From assembly GCF_019039255.1 (NCBI RefSeq), contig NZ_CP077062.1, positions 4,526,001 through 4,590,000 on the forward strand: DNA of 64,000 nucleotides, written 5' to 3'. Below, piece by piece: positions 57,248 to 64,000 of the stretch; position 1 is the first letter of the stretch; the number at the start of each line of letters is the position of its first letter. The stretch comes from Nocardioides panacis. GTDB lineage: Bacteria; Actinomycetota; Actinomycetes; Propionibacteriales; Nocardioidaceae. A model generated the notes under the pieces. It was not told the DNA's origin. It was given only the letters and a program-made list of their open reading frames with translations, and searched no databases. Position numbers and translations under genes: made by a program.

Positions 57248-57790
57248 ATGACTGCCAAGTGGCGGATCGCGGTCGGGAGCGACGATGCCGGTCTCGCGTA
57301 CAAGGAGGTGCTCAAAGGAGTCCTCCGGGACGACGCGCGGGTCCTCGAGGTCGTGGACGTCGGCGTGGGCGAGGACGATCAGACGCCGTACCCGCACGTC
57401 GCGGTGGCGGCGGCCCGGCTGGTGGCCGAGGAACGCGTCGACCGGGCCCTGTTGGTCTGCGGCACGGGACTGGGAGTGGCCATCAGTGCCAACAAGGTGG
57501 CGGGTGTGCGGGCCGTGACCGCTCACGACAGCTTCTCCGTGGAGCGGTCGGTGCTCAGCAACAACGCCCAGGTCCTGTGCTTCGGACAGCGGGTGATCGG
57601 CCTGGGCCTCGCGCGCCGGCTGGCCCTCGAGTGGCTGGACTACCGCTTCGACGAGTCATCGGGCTCGGCGACGAAGGTTCGCGCGCTCTCGGCGTACGAG
57701 CTCGGCAACGGCGACGCGGACCGCGCAGACACGCTGCGCGACGACGAGGAGCTGGCCAGAACCCCGCGTCCCGATGGCGTGCGTGGGTGA
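57248..57790 (+). CDS. RpiB/LacAB-family sugar-phosphate isomerase
   Basis: 180 residues, about 30 longer than E. coli RpiB because of a charged C-terminal tail. The active-site region is [19 protein letters not shown] with Cys71, and [18 protein letters not shown] follows. RpiB homologues interconvert ribose- or allose-phosphates. In M. smegmatis, RpiB-family DerI and LerI isomerise erythrulose phosphates to D-erythrose-4-phosphate for the pentose phosphate pathway. Position right after the ketose kinase supports that role. ATG 57248 follows GAGGAAGG. Its stop overlaps a GTG in frame with the next gene. Confidence 0.87.
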   Translation: MTAKWRIAVGSDDAGLAYKEVLKGVLRDDARVLEVVDVGVGEDDQTPYPHVAVAAARLVAEERVDRALLVCGTGLGVAISANKVAGVRAVTAHDSFSVERSVLSNNAQVLCFGQRVIGLGLARRLALEWLDYRFDESSGSATKVRALSAYELGNGDADRADTLRDDEELARTPRPDGVRG

Positions 57791-57819
57791 CCGAAGTGAC
57801 GACAGGTGAGGAGCGCTCG

Positions 57820-58590
57820 ATGAAGGACGTGTCAGGCAGCATCGATCTCGACTTCGGGCTCACGGGCTCGGTGGCGGTGATCACCGGAGGGGCATCGGGC
57901 ATCGGAGCGTCGATCGCTCGCACCTTCGCCGCCAAGGGGGCGCTCGTCGCCGTCCTGGACCTGGACGGATCGGCTGCCGCCGCCGTGGCGAGCGAGCTGG
58001 GGGACGGAAGCCTCGGCGTCGCCTGCGACGTCACGGTGGAGTCCTCCGTGACGGCCGCGGTGGAGCAGGTGATGGAGAGGTTCGGCCGGATCGACGTCCT
58101 GGTCAACAGCGCCGGGGTCGCGATCCTCGGGCCCGCGGAGGAGCTGTCCGTGACCGCGTTCGACACCACCTTGGCGGTCAACCTGCGCGGTACCTTCCTG
58201 GTCTGCCAGGCCGTGGGCCGTCACATGCTCCGCGCCGGCCGCGGCAAGATCGTGAACCTGGCCTCCCAGGCGGCCACGGTCGCCCTGGACCAGCACGCGG
58301 CGTACTGCGCCTCGAAGTTCGCGGTCGTGGGGCTCTCGAAGGTGCTCGCCTCGGAGTGGGCCGGGCGCGGTGTCACGGTCAACACGCTCTCGCCGACCGT
58401 CGTGATGACCGATCTGGGACGCAAGGCGTGGGCCGGCCCGAAGGGCGATGCCCTCAAGAGCCAGATCCCCACGGGCCGGTTCGCGGAGCCCGAGGAGATC
58501 GCGGCCTCCGCGCTGTTCCTGGCGTCCAACGCCTCCGACATGATCAACGGCGCCGACCTGCTGGTGGACGGCGGCTACACCATCCGCTGA
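57820..58590 (+). CDS. SDR-family dehydrogenase (D-threitol dehydrogenase-like)
   Basis: 256 residues. NAD-binding GGASGIG (23-29), VNSAGVA, catalytic Ser and YxxxK (LASQ...AAYCASK) and the C-terminal GADLLVDGGYTIR, all classical short-chain dehydrogenase. In M. smegmatis an SDR (DthD) oxidises D-threitol to D-erythrulose in a locus of this composition. The ATG at 57820 with AGGTGAGGAG is preferred to the GTG at 57787 that overlaps the isomerase stop. Last gene of the operon. It ends inside a 9-bp tandem repeat. Confidence 0.85.
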   Translation: MKDVSGSIDLDFGLTGSVAVITGGASGIGASIARTFAAKGALVAVLDLDGSAAAAVASELGDGSLGVACDVTVESSVTAAVEQVMERFGRIDVLVNSAGVAILGPAEELSVTAFDTTLAVNLRGTFLVCQAVGRHMLRAGRGKIVNLASQAATVALDQHAAYCASKFAVVGLSKVLASEWAGRGVTVNTLSPTVVMTDLGRKAWAGPKGDALKSQIPTGRFAEPEEIAASALFLASNASDMINGADLLVDGGYTIR

Positions 58591-58648
58591 CCGCGCTGAC
58601 CGCGCTGACCGCGCTGACCGCGCTGACCCCGCTGACCCCGCTGGCCCC
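58586..58648. repeat. 9-bp tandem repeat, seven copies
   Basis: Seven consecutive 9-base units: GCTGACCGC four times, GCTGACCCC twice, GCTGGCCCC once. It starts within the stop codon region of the SDR and ends just before the nitroreductase stop on the other strand. A slippage-prone simple repeat. Confidence 0.95.
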
Positions 58649-58654
58649 GCCCGC

Positions 58655-59248
58655 TCATGCCTCGAGGATGACCTCGTCGTGGTCGAGGCGGGGGAGCCGG
58701 TCGAACCAGGCGTTCTCGGCGGGGCGACCGATGTTGACCACCAGCAGCGACTTGAGGTTGCGGCCGGCGAAGAACTCCTCGTCGATGCCGGCGGCGTCGA
58801 AGCCCCCCATCGGTCCGGCGGCGAGACCCGCGGCGCGGACGCCCAGCAGGAAGTAGCCGATCTGCAGCGTGGCGTTGAACGTCGCCGCCTGCTCGCGCGC
58901 GGCGTCGTCGGCGAACACGTCGCGGGCACCCGGGAAGTGCGGGAAGGTCCGGGCGAGGTGGTCGTGGAAGTCGGTGTCGGCGGCCAGCACGGCCACCAGG
59001 GGCGCACCGGCGGTCTTGTCGCGGTTGCCGTCGGCCATGTGCTTGAGCAGCCGCTCGCGCGGCTCGCCGTCCCGGACCAGCAGCACGCGCAGCGGCTGGG
59101 TGTTCATCGCGGTGGGGGCGTACTTCACGAGGTCGTAGATCGCCGCGACCTGCTCGTCGGTGACCGGCTCGTCGGTGAAGGCGTTCGCGGTGCGGGCCTC
59201 GCGGAAGAGCAGGTCCTGGGCCTCGGGGGACAGCGTCAAGGAAGTCAT
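58655..59248 (-). CDS. nitroreductase-family FMN oxidoreductase (RutE/malonic semialdehyde reductase-like)
   Basis: 197 residues. The family pattern is visible: REARTANAFTDEPV near the N-terminus, YDLVKYAPTAMNTQPLRVLLV for FMN binding, and AAGLAAGPMGGFD. Members of this branch reduce malonic semialdehyde or nitro/ene substrates with NAD(P)H. The uracil-degradation genes that would confirm RutE are not nearby. ATG at 59248 (MTSLTLSPEAQ). Upstream in-frame codons lack homology. Convergent with the SDR. A tRNA gene follows on the same strand upstream. Confidence 0.85.
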   Translation of the reverse strand: MTSLTLSPEAQDLLFREARTANAFTDEPVTDEQVAAIYDLVKYAPTAMNTQPLRVLLVRDGEPRERLLKHMADGNRDKTAGAPLVAVLAADTDFHDHLARTFPHFPGARDVFADDAAREQAATFNATLQIGYFLLGVRAAGLAAGPMGGFDAAGIDEEFFAGRNLKSLLVVNIGRPAENAWFDRLPRLDHDEVILEA

Positions 59249-59369
59249 GCACACCAGAACTATGATTGACGCTTCAACATTCCTGGTGAGGTGCGTGAGG
59301 CGGGTCACCTGCGGGCGGGAGTGGTCAGGCTCGACCAGCCGGAGGCGGGTTCGCCCCGTCGGTTAAATG

Positions 59370-59408
59370 CAGCTCGCCCCGGACGACTGGGTCGTCCGGG
59401 GCGAGCTG
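59370..59408 (-). terminator. terminator of tRNA-Asp
   Basis: Perfect 18-bp stem (CAGCTCGCCCCGGACGAC with its complement) and a 3-base loop, followed on the minus strand by ATTTAA, 5 bases past the end of tRNA-Asp. Confidence 0.85.
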
Positions 59409-59413
59409 AGGTC

Positions 59414-59490
59414 TGGCGACCCCGACGGGACTCGAACCCGCGGCCTCCGCCGTGACAGGGCGGCGCGCTAACCAACTGCGCTACGGGGCC
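59414..59490 (-). tRNA. tRNA-Asp (GTC)
   Basis: Acceptor stem GGCCCCG/CGGGGTC (one G-T pair), D-arm GCGCAGTTGGTTAGCGC, anticodon arm CCGCC-CTGTCAC-GGCGG with anticodon GTC, T-arm GGTTCGAGTCC, discriminator G followed by encoded CCA. Confidence 0.96.
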
Positions 59491-59565
59491 TTGCTGTGCT
59501 GCTGCTCATTGCTGGGCGGTGGAAAGGCTAACCCATCCCTGCCCGCCGCTCCGAATCGAGTGCCT

Positions 59566-59586
59566 TCCAGCGGGATTCGAACCTGC
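59566..59586 (-). other. possible tRNA T-arm fragment
   Basis: TCCAGCGGGATTCGAACCTGC read on the minus strand gives GGTTCGAATCCCGC, a T-arm-like sequence without the rest of a tRNA. It lies 125 bases before the first SGNH gene. Similarity to tRNA-Glu is limited to the T-arm core, so this is weaker than the fragment at 60550. Confidence 0.4.
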
Positions 59587-59710
59587 GCGCACCCGCGCCA
59601 GGAGGCGTCGTACGAGCCTAGCCCACCCCCTCCGGAGGCAGGTGGGCACCCCGGCACGAGGGCCCACCCGACCGGGTGGGCCGACCCGGGCCGGCCGGTA
59701 TCCTCCGCCC

Positions 59711-60491
59711 ATGAGGCTTCGGGGGGATCATCGCCGTCCTCCTCGCGTTCGTGCTGGGGGCCGTGCTGAGTGCCTCGGCCGTCCTCCTCACCAGGCCCAC
59801 CGCGACCGGTCCGGGCGCCAGGACCGGCCCGAGCGTCACGACCGCCACCCCCAGCCCGACCGCCACCCCCAGCCCGACCGCCCCGAGCCCCTCGTCGGCT
59901 CGGATGCTCTACCTGGTCGGTGACTCGATCACGGTCGGGCTCGGGATAGCCCCGGAGCTCCGGCCGCGCGACGCCTGGCCCGCACGTGCCCGGAACCTGA
60001 TCTGCGGCTACGGCTGCACCCAGACCCGGGCCGTCGGACACACCGGCCAGTGCCTCGCGAAACCGCGCTGCTACTACCCGCAGACCCTGCTGGACACCTT
60101 CGGGCCCGAGGTGCTCGACGCCCAGCCCGCACCGAGCGAGGTGGTCGTCGAGATCGGCGTGAACGACCTGGCGCACCTCTCCGACGCCGGGTACCAGGCC
60201 GGCTACCGCGAGCTGGTCGCCCGGGGCGCCGCCCGCGGGATCCCGGTGTACGTCGCGACGATCCCCCCGACGAACACGAACTGGCCGTGGCACTCCGCCA
60301 TCCAGGCCCAGCGGCTCCGGATCAACGACTGGATCCGCAGGCAGTGGCCGACCACGCACGTCGAGTTCGCCCGGAGCCTCGAGGGCACGGACCAGGCCCT
60401 GGACCCGCGGTACGACTCCGGTGACGGGATCCACCCGAACGCGTTCGGTGCCATGCGCATGGCGGACGCCACCGTGGGGCTGGGGCTCTAG
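59711..60491 (+). CDS. secreted SGNH/GDSL hydrolase, copy 1, one frameshift
   Basis: Corrected length 259 residues. N-terminal signal or anchor (GIIAVLLAFVLGAVLSASAV), then a low-complexity linker with repeated Thr-Pro-Ser and an SGNH-hydrolase domain: LVGDSITVG (block I Ser), GVNDL (Asn) and DGIHPN (Asp-His). Four Cys (CGYGC, QC, RC) may form disulfides outside the cell. The frame breaks at the six-G run 59721-59726, right after MRLRG. One G fewer restores the signal segment. Probably an acyl-esterase or carbohydrate deacetylase. Paralogue of the next gene, with about 70 percent identity by eye in the catalytic part. Confidence 0.8.
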
Positions 60492-60549
60492 GCCGTCGGG
60501 ACGGGCCGACCAGGGCCGGACCGCACCGGTGCGTCGCGCACCTGAGGTC

Positions 60550-60571
60550 CAGCACCCCACGGGATTCGAAC
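60550..60571 (-). other. tRNA-Glu 3'-end fragment
   Basis: These 22 bases match 61434-61457, the 3' end of the intact tRNA-Glu including T-loop, acceptor and flank, except for two missing bases. The remaining part of a tRNA is absent. It stands 68 bases before the second SGNH gene, in the position of an att-like duplication. Confidence 0.6.
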
Positions 60572-60638
60572 GGTTTGTACCCGGGCCGGGCACTGGGGTG
60601 AGCCGAAGCGACCAGATCCGGCCGGTATCGTCCCGCAT

Positions 60639-61342
60639 ATGAAGCTTCGGGGGGATCACAGCGGCCGTGCTCGGGTTCCTGCTGGGAACGATGCTGGGTG
60701 GTTCGGCCACCCTCACCACCACCGGCTCGCCGGCCAAGGCGCCGCGGATGCTCTACATGGTCGGTGACTCCCTCACCGCCGGCCGCGGGATCGCGCCGGC
60801 GTCCCGGCTGCGCGACCGGTGGCCGTCACGCGCGCGGAACCTGCTCTGCGGCTACCGCTGCACCCAGACCCGGGCCATCGGTCACCCGGGCCAGTGCCTC
60901 GCGACCCCAGGGTGCATCTACCCGCAGACCCTGCTGGAGACCTTCGGCCCCGAGGTGCTCCGCGCCCGACCCGCACCCAGCGCGGTGATCGTCGAGATCG
61001 GCGTCAACGACCTGGCGCACCTCACCGACGCCCAGTACCGGGCCGACTACCGCAAGCTCGTGAAGAGGGGCGCCGCCCGGGGGATCCGCGTCTACGTCGC
61101 GACGATTCCCCCCGACGAACCTCAACTGGCCGTGGCACCCGGTGATGCAGGACCAGCGGCTCCGGGTCAACGACTGGATCCGCAGCGAGTGGCCGACCAC
61201 CCACATCGACTTCGCCCGGCGGCTCGAGGGCGCCGACCACACGCTGGACCCGCAGTACGACTCCGGTGACGGGATCCACCCCAACGCGTTCGGGGCGATG
61301 CGGATGGCGGACGCCACGGCGGGCAAGGGCCTGCTGCGCTGA
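60639..61342 (+). CDS. secreted SGNH/GDSL hydrolase, copy 2, two frameshifts
   Basis: Corrected length 233 residues. Starts MKLRG then GITAAVLGFLLGTMLGG (signal or anchor). The catalytic motifs MVGDSLTAGRG, GVNDL and SGDGIHPN are as in copy 1, as are the conserved Cys. It lacks most of the Thr-Pro linker. Frame breaks at six Gs (60649-60654), the same place as in copy 1, and at six Cs (61108-61113). With five each, the sequence reads ATIPPTNLNWPWHPVM. A tandem duplicate of copy 1 with 928 bases between start codons. Followed by the tRNA-Glu gene on the other strand. Confidence 0.8.
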
Positions 61343-61436
61343 GCTGCACGACGCGGGCCGGCTGTCAGGCCCGGGTGCGTCCACGAAGCCCGGGCCCCGG
61401 CCCGCGGTTCGCAGGTCAGAGGCCCTGTTGGATCAG

Positions 61437-61509
61437 CACCCCCAACGGGATTCGAACCCGTGCTACCGCCGTGAAAGGGCGGGGTCCTAGGCCGCTAGAC
61501 GATGGGGGC
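61437..61509 (-). tRNA. tRNA-Glu (TTC)
   Basis: Acceptor stem GCCCCCA/TGGGGGT (first pair G-T), D-arm TCTAGCGGCCTAGGA, anticodon arm CCGCC-CTTTCAC-GGCGG with anticodon TTC, T-arm CGGGTTCGAATCCCG. Discriminator G. CCA not encoded. Confidence 0.96.
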
Positions 61510-61616
61510 AAGCTCCCTCGAAGAGGCCGTCAGGCACGACTGCCGTCGGGGACCGTCACAGCATAGGGCCCGCTCCGCAGCGCCACAAAATTCGCCGCAC
61601 CGGACACAATGGGGCC

Positions 61617-61967
61617 GTGATCGACATGTCCCGCGCCCGCTTCGAGGAGCTGGTGACCGACGCGATGGACACCGTGCCGGCCGAGCTGGCGGCGCTGGTG
61701 GACAACTGCGTGGTGCTCGTCGAGGACGACCCGCCGGCCGGCGACCCGGACCTGCTGGGGGTGTACGACGGCACGCCGCTGACCGAGCGCGGGCAGGGCT
61801 ACACGATGGCGCTGCCGGACCGGATCACGATCTTCCGCGCCCCCACGCTGGCGATGTGCGAGAGCGAGGAGCAGGTCGTCGACGAGGTCCGGATCACCGT
61901 CGTGCACGAGATCGCGCACCACTTCGGCATCGACGACGACCGGCTGCACGACCTCGGCTACGCCTGA
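61617..61967 (+). CDS. small zincin metallopeptidase-family protein
   Basis: 116 residues. VVHEIAHHFGIDDDRLHDLGY carries the HExxH zinc motif with the extra His and a downstream Asp, as in the small actinobacterial metallopeptidase family (MMP_TTHA0227-like). FEELVTDAMDTVPAELAALV at the start is also typical. GTG at 61617 or ATG at 61626 could be the start. No signal peptide, hence cytoplasmic. Peptidase activity in this family is predicted, not proven. The last 10 bases overlap the convergent crcB gene. Confidence 0.83.
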   Translation: MIDMSRARFEELVTDAMDTVPAELAALVDNCVVLVEDDPPAGDPDLLGVYDGTPLTERGQGYTMALPDRITIFRAPTLAMCESEEQVVDEVRITVVHEIAHHFGIDDDRLHDLGYA

Positions 61968-62293
61968 GCGGCGCCGACCCAGAAGCCCACGGCACACAGC
62001 GCCAGGGCCGGTACGACGGTCAGCAGCACGTTCACCGCTCCCAGCCGCGCACCGCGGTCGTGGGTCTGCACGGCGAAGGAGGAGAACGTCGTCAGCCCTC
62101 CGCAGAAGCCGGTGCCGAGCAGGGCGAGCCCGTCGCCGCTCAGGGCGAGGCCGGCGAACCAGCCCAGCAGCAGCGAGCCGGCCCAGTTGACCAGGATCGT
62201 GCCGCGGGGCAGGCGGCCGTCGAGCAGGTTCCCCGCGACGTACCGCAGCGGGGCGCCGACGGCCGCCCCGATCGCCACCAGCAGCCAGCTCAC
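61958..62293 (-). CDS. crcB: CrcB/Fluc fluoride channel subunit 2
   Basis: 111 residues, four predicted spans. GFCGGLTTFSSFAVQT is the pore signature and VNWAGSLLLGWFAGL the Asn-bearing TM2 motif of Fluc fluoride channels. GTG at 62293 overlaps the stop of the first crcB (GTGA). Paired genes in actinobacteria often encode heterodimeric channels that let cytoplasmic fluoride leak out. No fluoride riboswitch is visible in the short junctions. Confidence 0.9.
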   Translation of the reverse strand: MSWLLVAIGAAVGAPLRYVAGNLLDGRLPRGTILVNWAGSLLLGWFAGLALSGDGLALLGTGFCGGLTTFSSFAVQTHDRGARLGAVNVLLTVVPALALCAVGFWVGAAQA

Positions 62294-62715
62294 TGGTCGC
62301 CCTCCTCGCCCAGGAACTCCACCCGGGCCACCACCGAGCTGAGCCGGTCCGCGAGGGCGACGGCGACCAGGCCGACCGCCACGCTGCCGACGACGTAGGC
62401 GGTGGCCGTGACCACGTGGCCCCCCGCGACCAGGGCCCGGGCCTGCTCGGCGAACGTGGACAGCGTGGTGAACCCGCCCAGCACCCCCGGGCCGAGCAGC
62501 GGGGGCAGGACGGGGTGCAGCCGGAGCACGGGGATCGCCGGCAGCGTCGCGAGGACCGCGCAGCCGACCACGTTGATCGCGAAGATCGTCCACGGGAACC
62601 CGTCGGACGGGTCCGGGAAGGCCAGCGTCAGGGCGTAGCGCAGCACCGCGCCGATCGCGCCGCCCACGGCGACGGCGCCCACCAGGGACGGTCGCAGGGC
62701 GGACCGGGGGGTCAC
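62290..62715 (-). CDS. crcB: CrcB/Fluc fluoride channel subunit 1
   Basis: 141 residues, four spans. IFAINVVGCAVLATL and GGFTTLSTFAEQA correspond to the pore Asn and Phe/Ser/Thr motifs. GTG at 62715 overlaps the stop of the upstream ATP-binding regulator (GTGA) and the end overlaps its partner crcB. C-terminal acidic tail EFLGEEGDQ. Forms a dual-topology pair with the next gene. Confidence 0.9.
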   Translation of the reverse strand: MTPRSALRPSLVGAVAVGGAIGAVLRYALTLAFPDPSDGFPWTIFAINVVGCAVLATLPAIPVLRLHPVLPPLLGPGVLGGFTTLSTFAEQARALVAGGHVVTATAYVVGSVAVGLVAVALADRLSSVVARVEFLGEEGDQ

Positions 62716-63638
62716 CGCGGGTCGGCCTCGACGCTCAGGGATCCGGACCAGGGCACCGGCTGCTCGCCGGCGGCCTGGCGGGTGAACTCGCCGAGGTACC
62801 AGGTCCGCAGCGCCAGCTGCTGGGCGGTCGGCTCGAGGGTGAGCAGCCGCTGCTCGCGGCAGAAGACGTCGGCCTCCTCGAGCAGCTCGCGCAGCCGCCC
62901 CATCGTCTCGCCGGCGGTGACCGGGACGCGGTACACCAGGTCCACGCGCTGCTCGCCGGCGGCGATGGCCGCGTCGAGACGGTCCAAGCCGACCGCCTGC
63001 CGGCGCTCCTGCTCGACCTGCAGGGTCAGCGCGGACAGCTCGCTCGCGAGCGGGTAGACCCGGCCGTGGTTGAGCGCCAGCAGCCGCAGCTCGCGGCGCA
63101 GCTCCTCGTACCAGCCGCGGTAGTGCGCGAAGACCTGCACCGGCATCGAGAGCAGGTGCACCGCGAGCCGCTCGGCGGGCTCGCCGGCCCCGGCCAGCCG
63201 CTGCTCGACGTAGCCGCCCAGGTCGAAGACCTCCCCGACGGGCGCCGGGCCCTCCCCGACGTCCTCGCCGGCCGGCTCGAACCAGACGACCTTGCCCCGC
63301 GGGGTCACCTCGGCGCCCCAGCTCGTGGAGTACGTCGCCACGATGCCCAGGCCGCGCCCGACCGTCGCGAGCAGCCGGTCGTCGTCGTTCATGTCGCGGA
63401 TCCGCGGCGGTGCAGGCGAGGTGTCGTGCACCTCCACGCGCGGGTGCGCGACGGTGCCGCCGACGCGGACCGTGATCGGCGGGTCGGCGTGCAGGATCGC
63501 GTTGGTGACCAGCTCGGAGACGCCGAGCTCGGCGGCGTCCCCGAGGTCGGAGCGGCCGATCGCGGACAGCGCCTCGATCACCCAGACGCGCGCCCGGCGG
63601 ACCGAGCGCGGCTCGGGCTCGAGCACCAGCACGCTCAC
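62712..63638 (-). CDS. RsbW-like ATP-binding regulator with unknown C-terminal domain
   Basis: 308 residues. N-terminal HATPase of the anti-sigma/serine-kinase type (about 10-125): LGVSELVTNAILHADPP (Mg Asn) and GRGLGIVATYS. The C-terminal about 180 residues are helical (WYEELRRELRLLALNHGR, ELSALTLQVEQERRQAVGL) and resemble nothing I can name. Similar long RsbW-like proteins occur widely in actinobacteria. It may bind an anti-anti-sigma factor or sense through its helical part. Overlaps the ion-channel gene upstream (GTGA) and crcB downstream, forming a four-gene unit. Confidence 0.75.
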   Translation of the reverse strand: MSVLVLEPEPRSVRRARVWVIEALSAIGRSDLGDAAELGVSELVTNAILHADPPITVRVGGTVAHPRVEVHDTSPAPPRIRDMNDDDRLLATVGRGLGIVATYSTSWGAEVTPRGKVVWFEPAGEDVGEGPAPVGEVFDLGGYVEQRLAGAGEPAERLAVHLLSMPVQVFAHYRGWYEELRRELRLLALNHGRVYPLASELSALTLQVEQERRQAVGLDRLDAAIAAGEQRVDLVYRVPVTAGETMGRLRELLEEADVFCREQRLLTLEPTAQQLALRTWYLGEFTRQAAGEQPVPWSGSLSVEADPR

Positions 63639-64000
63639 GACTGCCTCCCGGCGGCCCGCTGGCCCCGGAGCGCGACCAGCCGGGTCACCACCATCGCGAT
63701 GTAGAACACCCCGGCCACCTGCTCGATCATGACCACGCTGCGGGCATGGCCCGAGATCGGCGTGATGTCCGAGAGACCGGTGCTGGAGAGCGTGGTGAAG
63801 GACAGGAACAGCAGCTCCATCCAGGTCCGGGTGCCCTGGCCGCCGGTGCTGAACCCGCCCGGGTCGAGCGCCTGGACCACGACGAAGAGGTAGGCGAAGG
63901 CCCAGGCCAGCAGGGTGAACACCGCGGGGATCGCGAACAGCTCGTCGGTGGTGACCCGGTCGTCGCGGAGCATGTAGGCCAGCATGCTCAGCGCGGCGTA
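63635..64000 (-). CDS. two-TM ion channel-family protein, 5' end outside window
   Basis: 122 codons are visible and the frame is still open at the window edge (YAALSMLAYML), so the ATG at 63985 need not be the start. Hydrophobic span LFAIPAVFTLLAWAFAYLFVV, a pore-helix-like segment LLFLSFTTLSSTGLSD, then MIEQVAGVFYIAMVVTRLVAL. Position and ITPISGHARS match the Ion_trans_2 potassium-channel family, but the filter is STGLSD instead of the usual TxGYGD. It may conduct differently or not be K-selective. Co-transcribed with the regulator and crcB pair. Confidence 0.75.
   Translation of the reverse strand, partial: YAALSMLAYMLRDDRVTTDELFAIPAVFTLLAWAFAYLFVVVQALDPGGFSTGGQGTRTWMELLFLSFTTLSSTGLSDITPISGHARSVVMIEQVAGVFYIAMVVTRLVALRGQRAAGRQS

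Noticed and set aside
58586-58648. CRISPR array
   Set aside because: Units are contiguous 9-mers with no spacers and no cas genes in the window.
59566-59586. A third complete tRNA gene
   Set aside because: Only a T-arm-like sequence is present. No acceptor, D- or anticodon arm can be folded around it.
62290-62720. Fluoride riboswitch controlling the crcB pair
   Set aside because: The crcB genes overlap their neighbours by 4 bases, leaving no leader region.

Overview
The window is one contiguous stretch of very GC-rich DNA with the gene content of a free-living actinobacterium. The best fit is Nocardioides or another Nocardioidaceae. This is judged from the purF-purM-DUF3073-amino-acid dehydrogenase-bldC order at the left end (the order also known from Streptomyces), a stearoyl-CoA desaturase/ferredoxin-reductase pair like the mycobacterial one, an actinobacterial ino1, and heavy use of overlapping ATGA/GTGA start-stop junctions. 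The genus is inferred, not proven.

Layout. 1-4.6 kb: housekeeping (3' part of purF, purM, a DUF3073 gene, a Leu/Val-type dehydrogenase, bldC). 4.7-12.4 kb: a large zinc-ribbon membrane protein, a fatty-acid desaturase, a convergent desaturase/ferredoxin-reductase operon and its divergent PucR-like regulator. Two conspicuous inverted repeats lie between these genes. 12.5-22.3 kb: a signalling island, with a 1248-residue hybrid kinase/phosphatase facing a six-gene operon rsbR-rsbS-rsbT-(RsbT/phosphatase fusion)-histidine kinase-receiver/PP2C phosphatase, with successive genes overlapping by 1-4 bases (a stressosome plus partner-switching outputs). 22.5-33 kb: secreted phosphoesterase, DUF998 protein, alcohol dehydrogenase, two MFS transporters, tRNA-Phe, a GGDEF-EAL protein, and a two-component system.

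33-46.6 kb holds the most unusual block. Next to ino1, a single-direction, tightly coupled run encodes two glycosyltransferases, four separate aminoglycoside-phosphotransferase/maltokinase-fold proteins (one with two such domains) and an ABC exporter whose C-terminus is another such kinase-fold domain: six kinase-fold domains in about 11 kb. I cannot assign a product. The set looks like a system for making and exporting a (phospho)glycoconjugate.

46.6-58.6 kb: a GH38 alpha-mannosidase, a DeoR-type repressor, and a divergent sugar ABC importer followed by a polyol dehydrogenase, a DhaK-DhaL kinase, an RpiB-type isomerase and an SDR. This is the enzyme set of the erythritol/threitol pathways described in Mycobacterium smegmatis. 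58.6-64 kb: nitroreductase, tRNA-Asp, two tandem SGNH hydrolases associated with 3' tRNA-Glu-like fragments, intact tRNA-Glu, a small zincin, a crcB pair, an ATP-binding regulator, and the end of an ion-channel gene cut by the window edge.

A caution for all users. Eleven otherwise full-length genes carry 14 single-base frameshifts, and 13 of the 14 are +1 insertions, almost all in G or C runs. I read these as base-calling/assembly errors rather than real pseudogenes. The protein lengths quoted for those genes are after correction.
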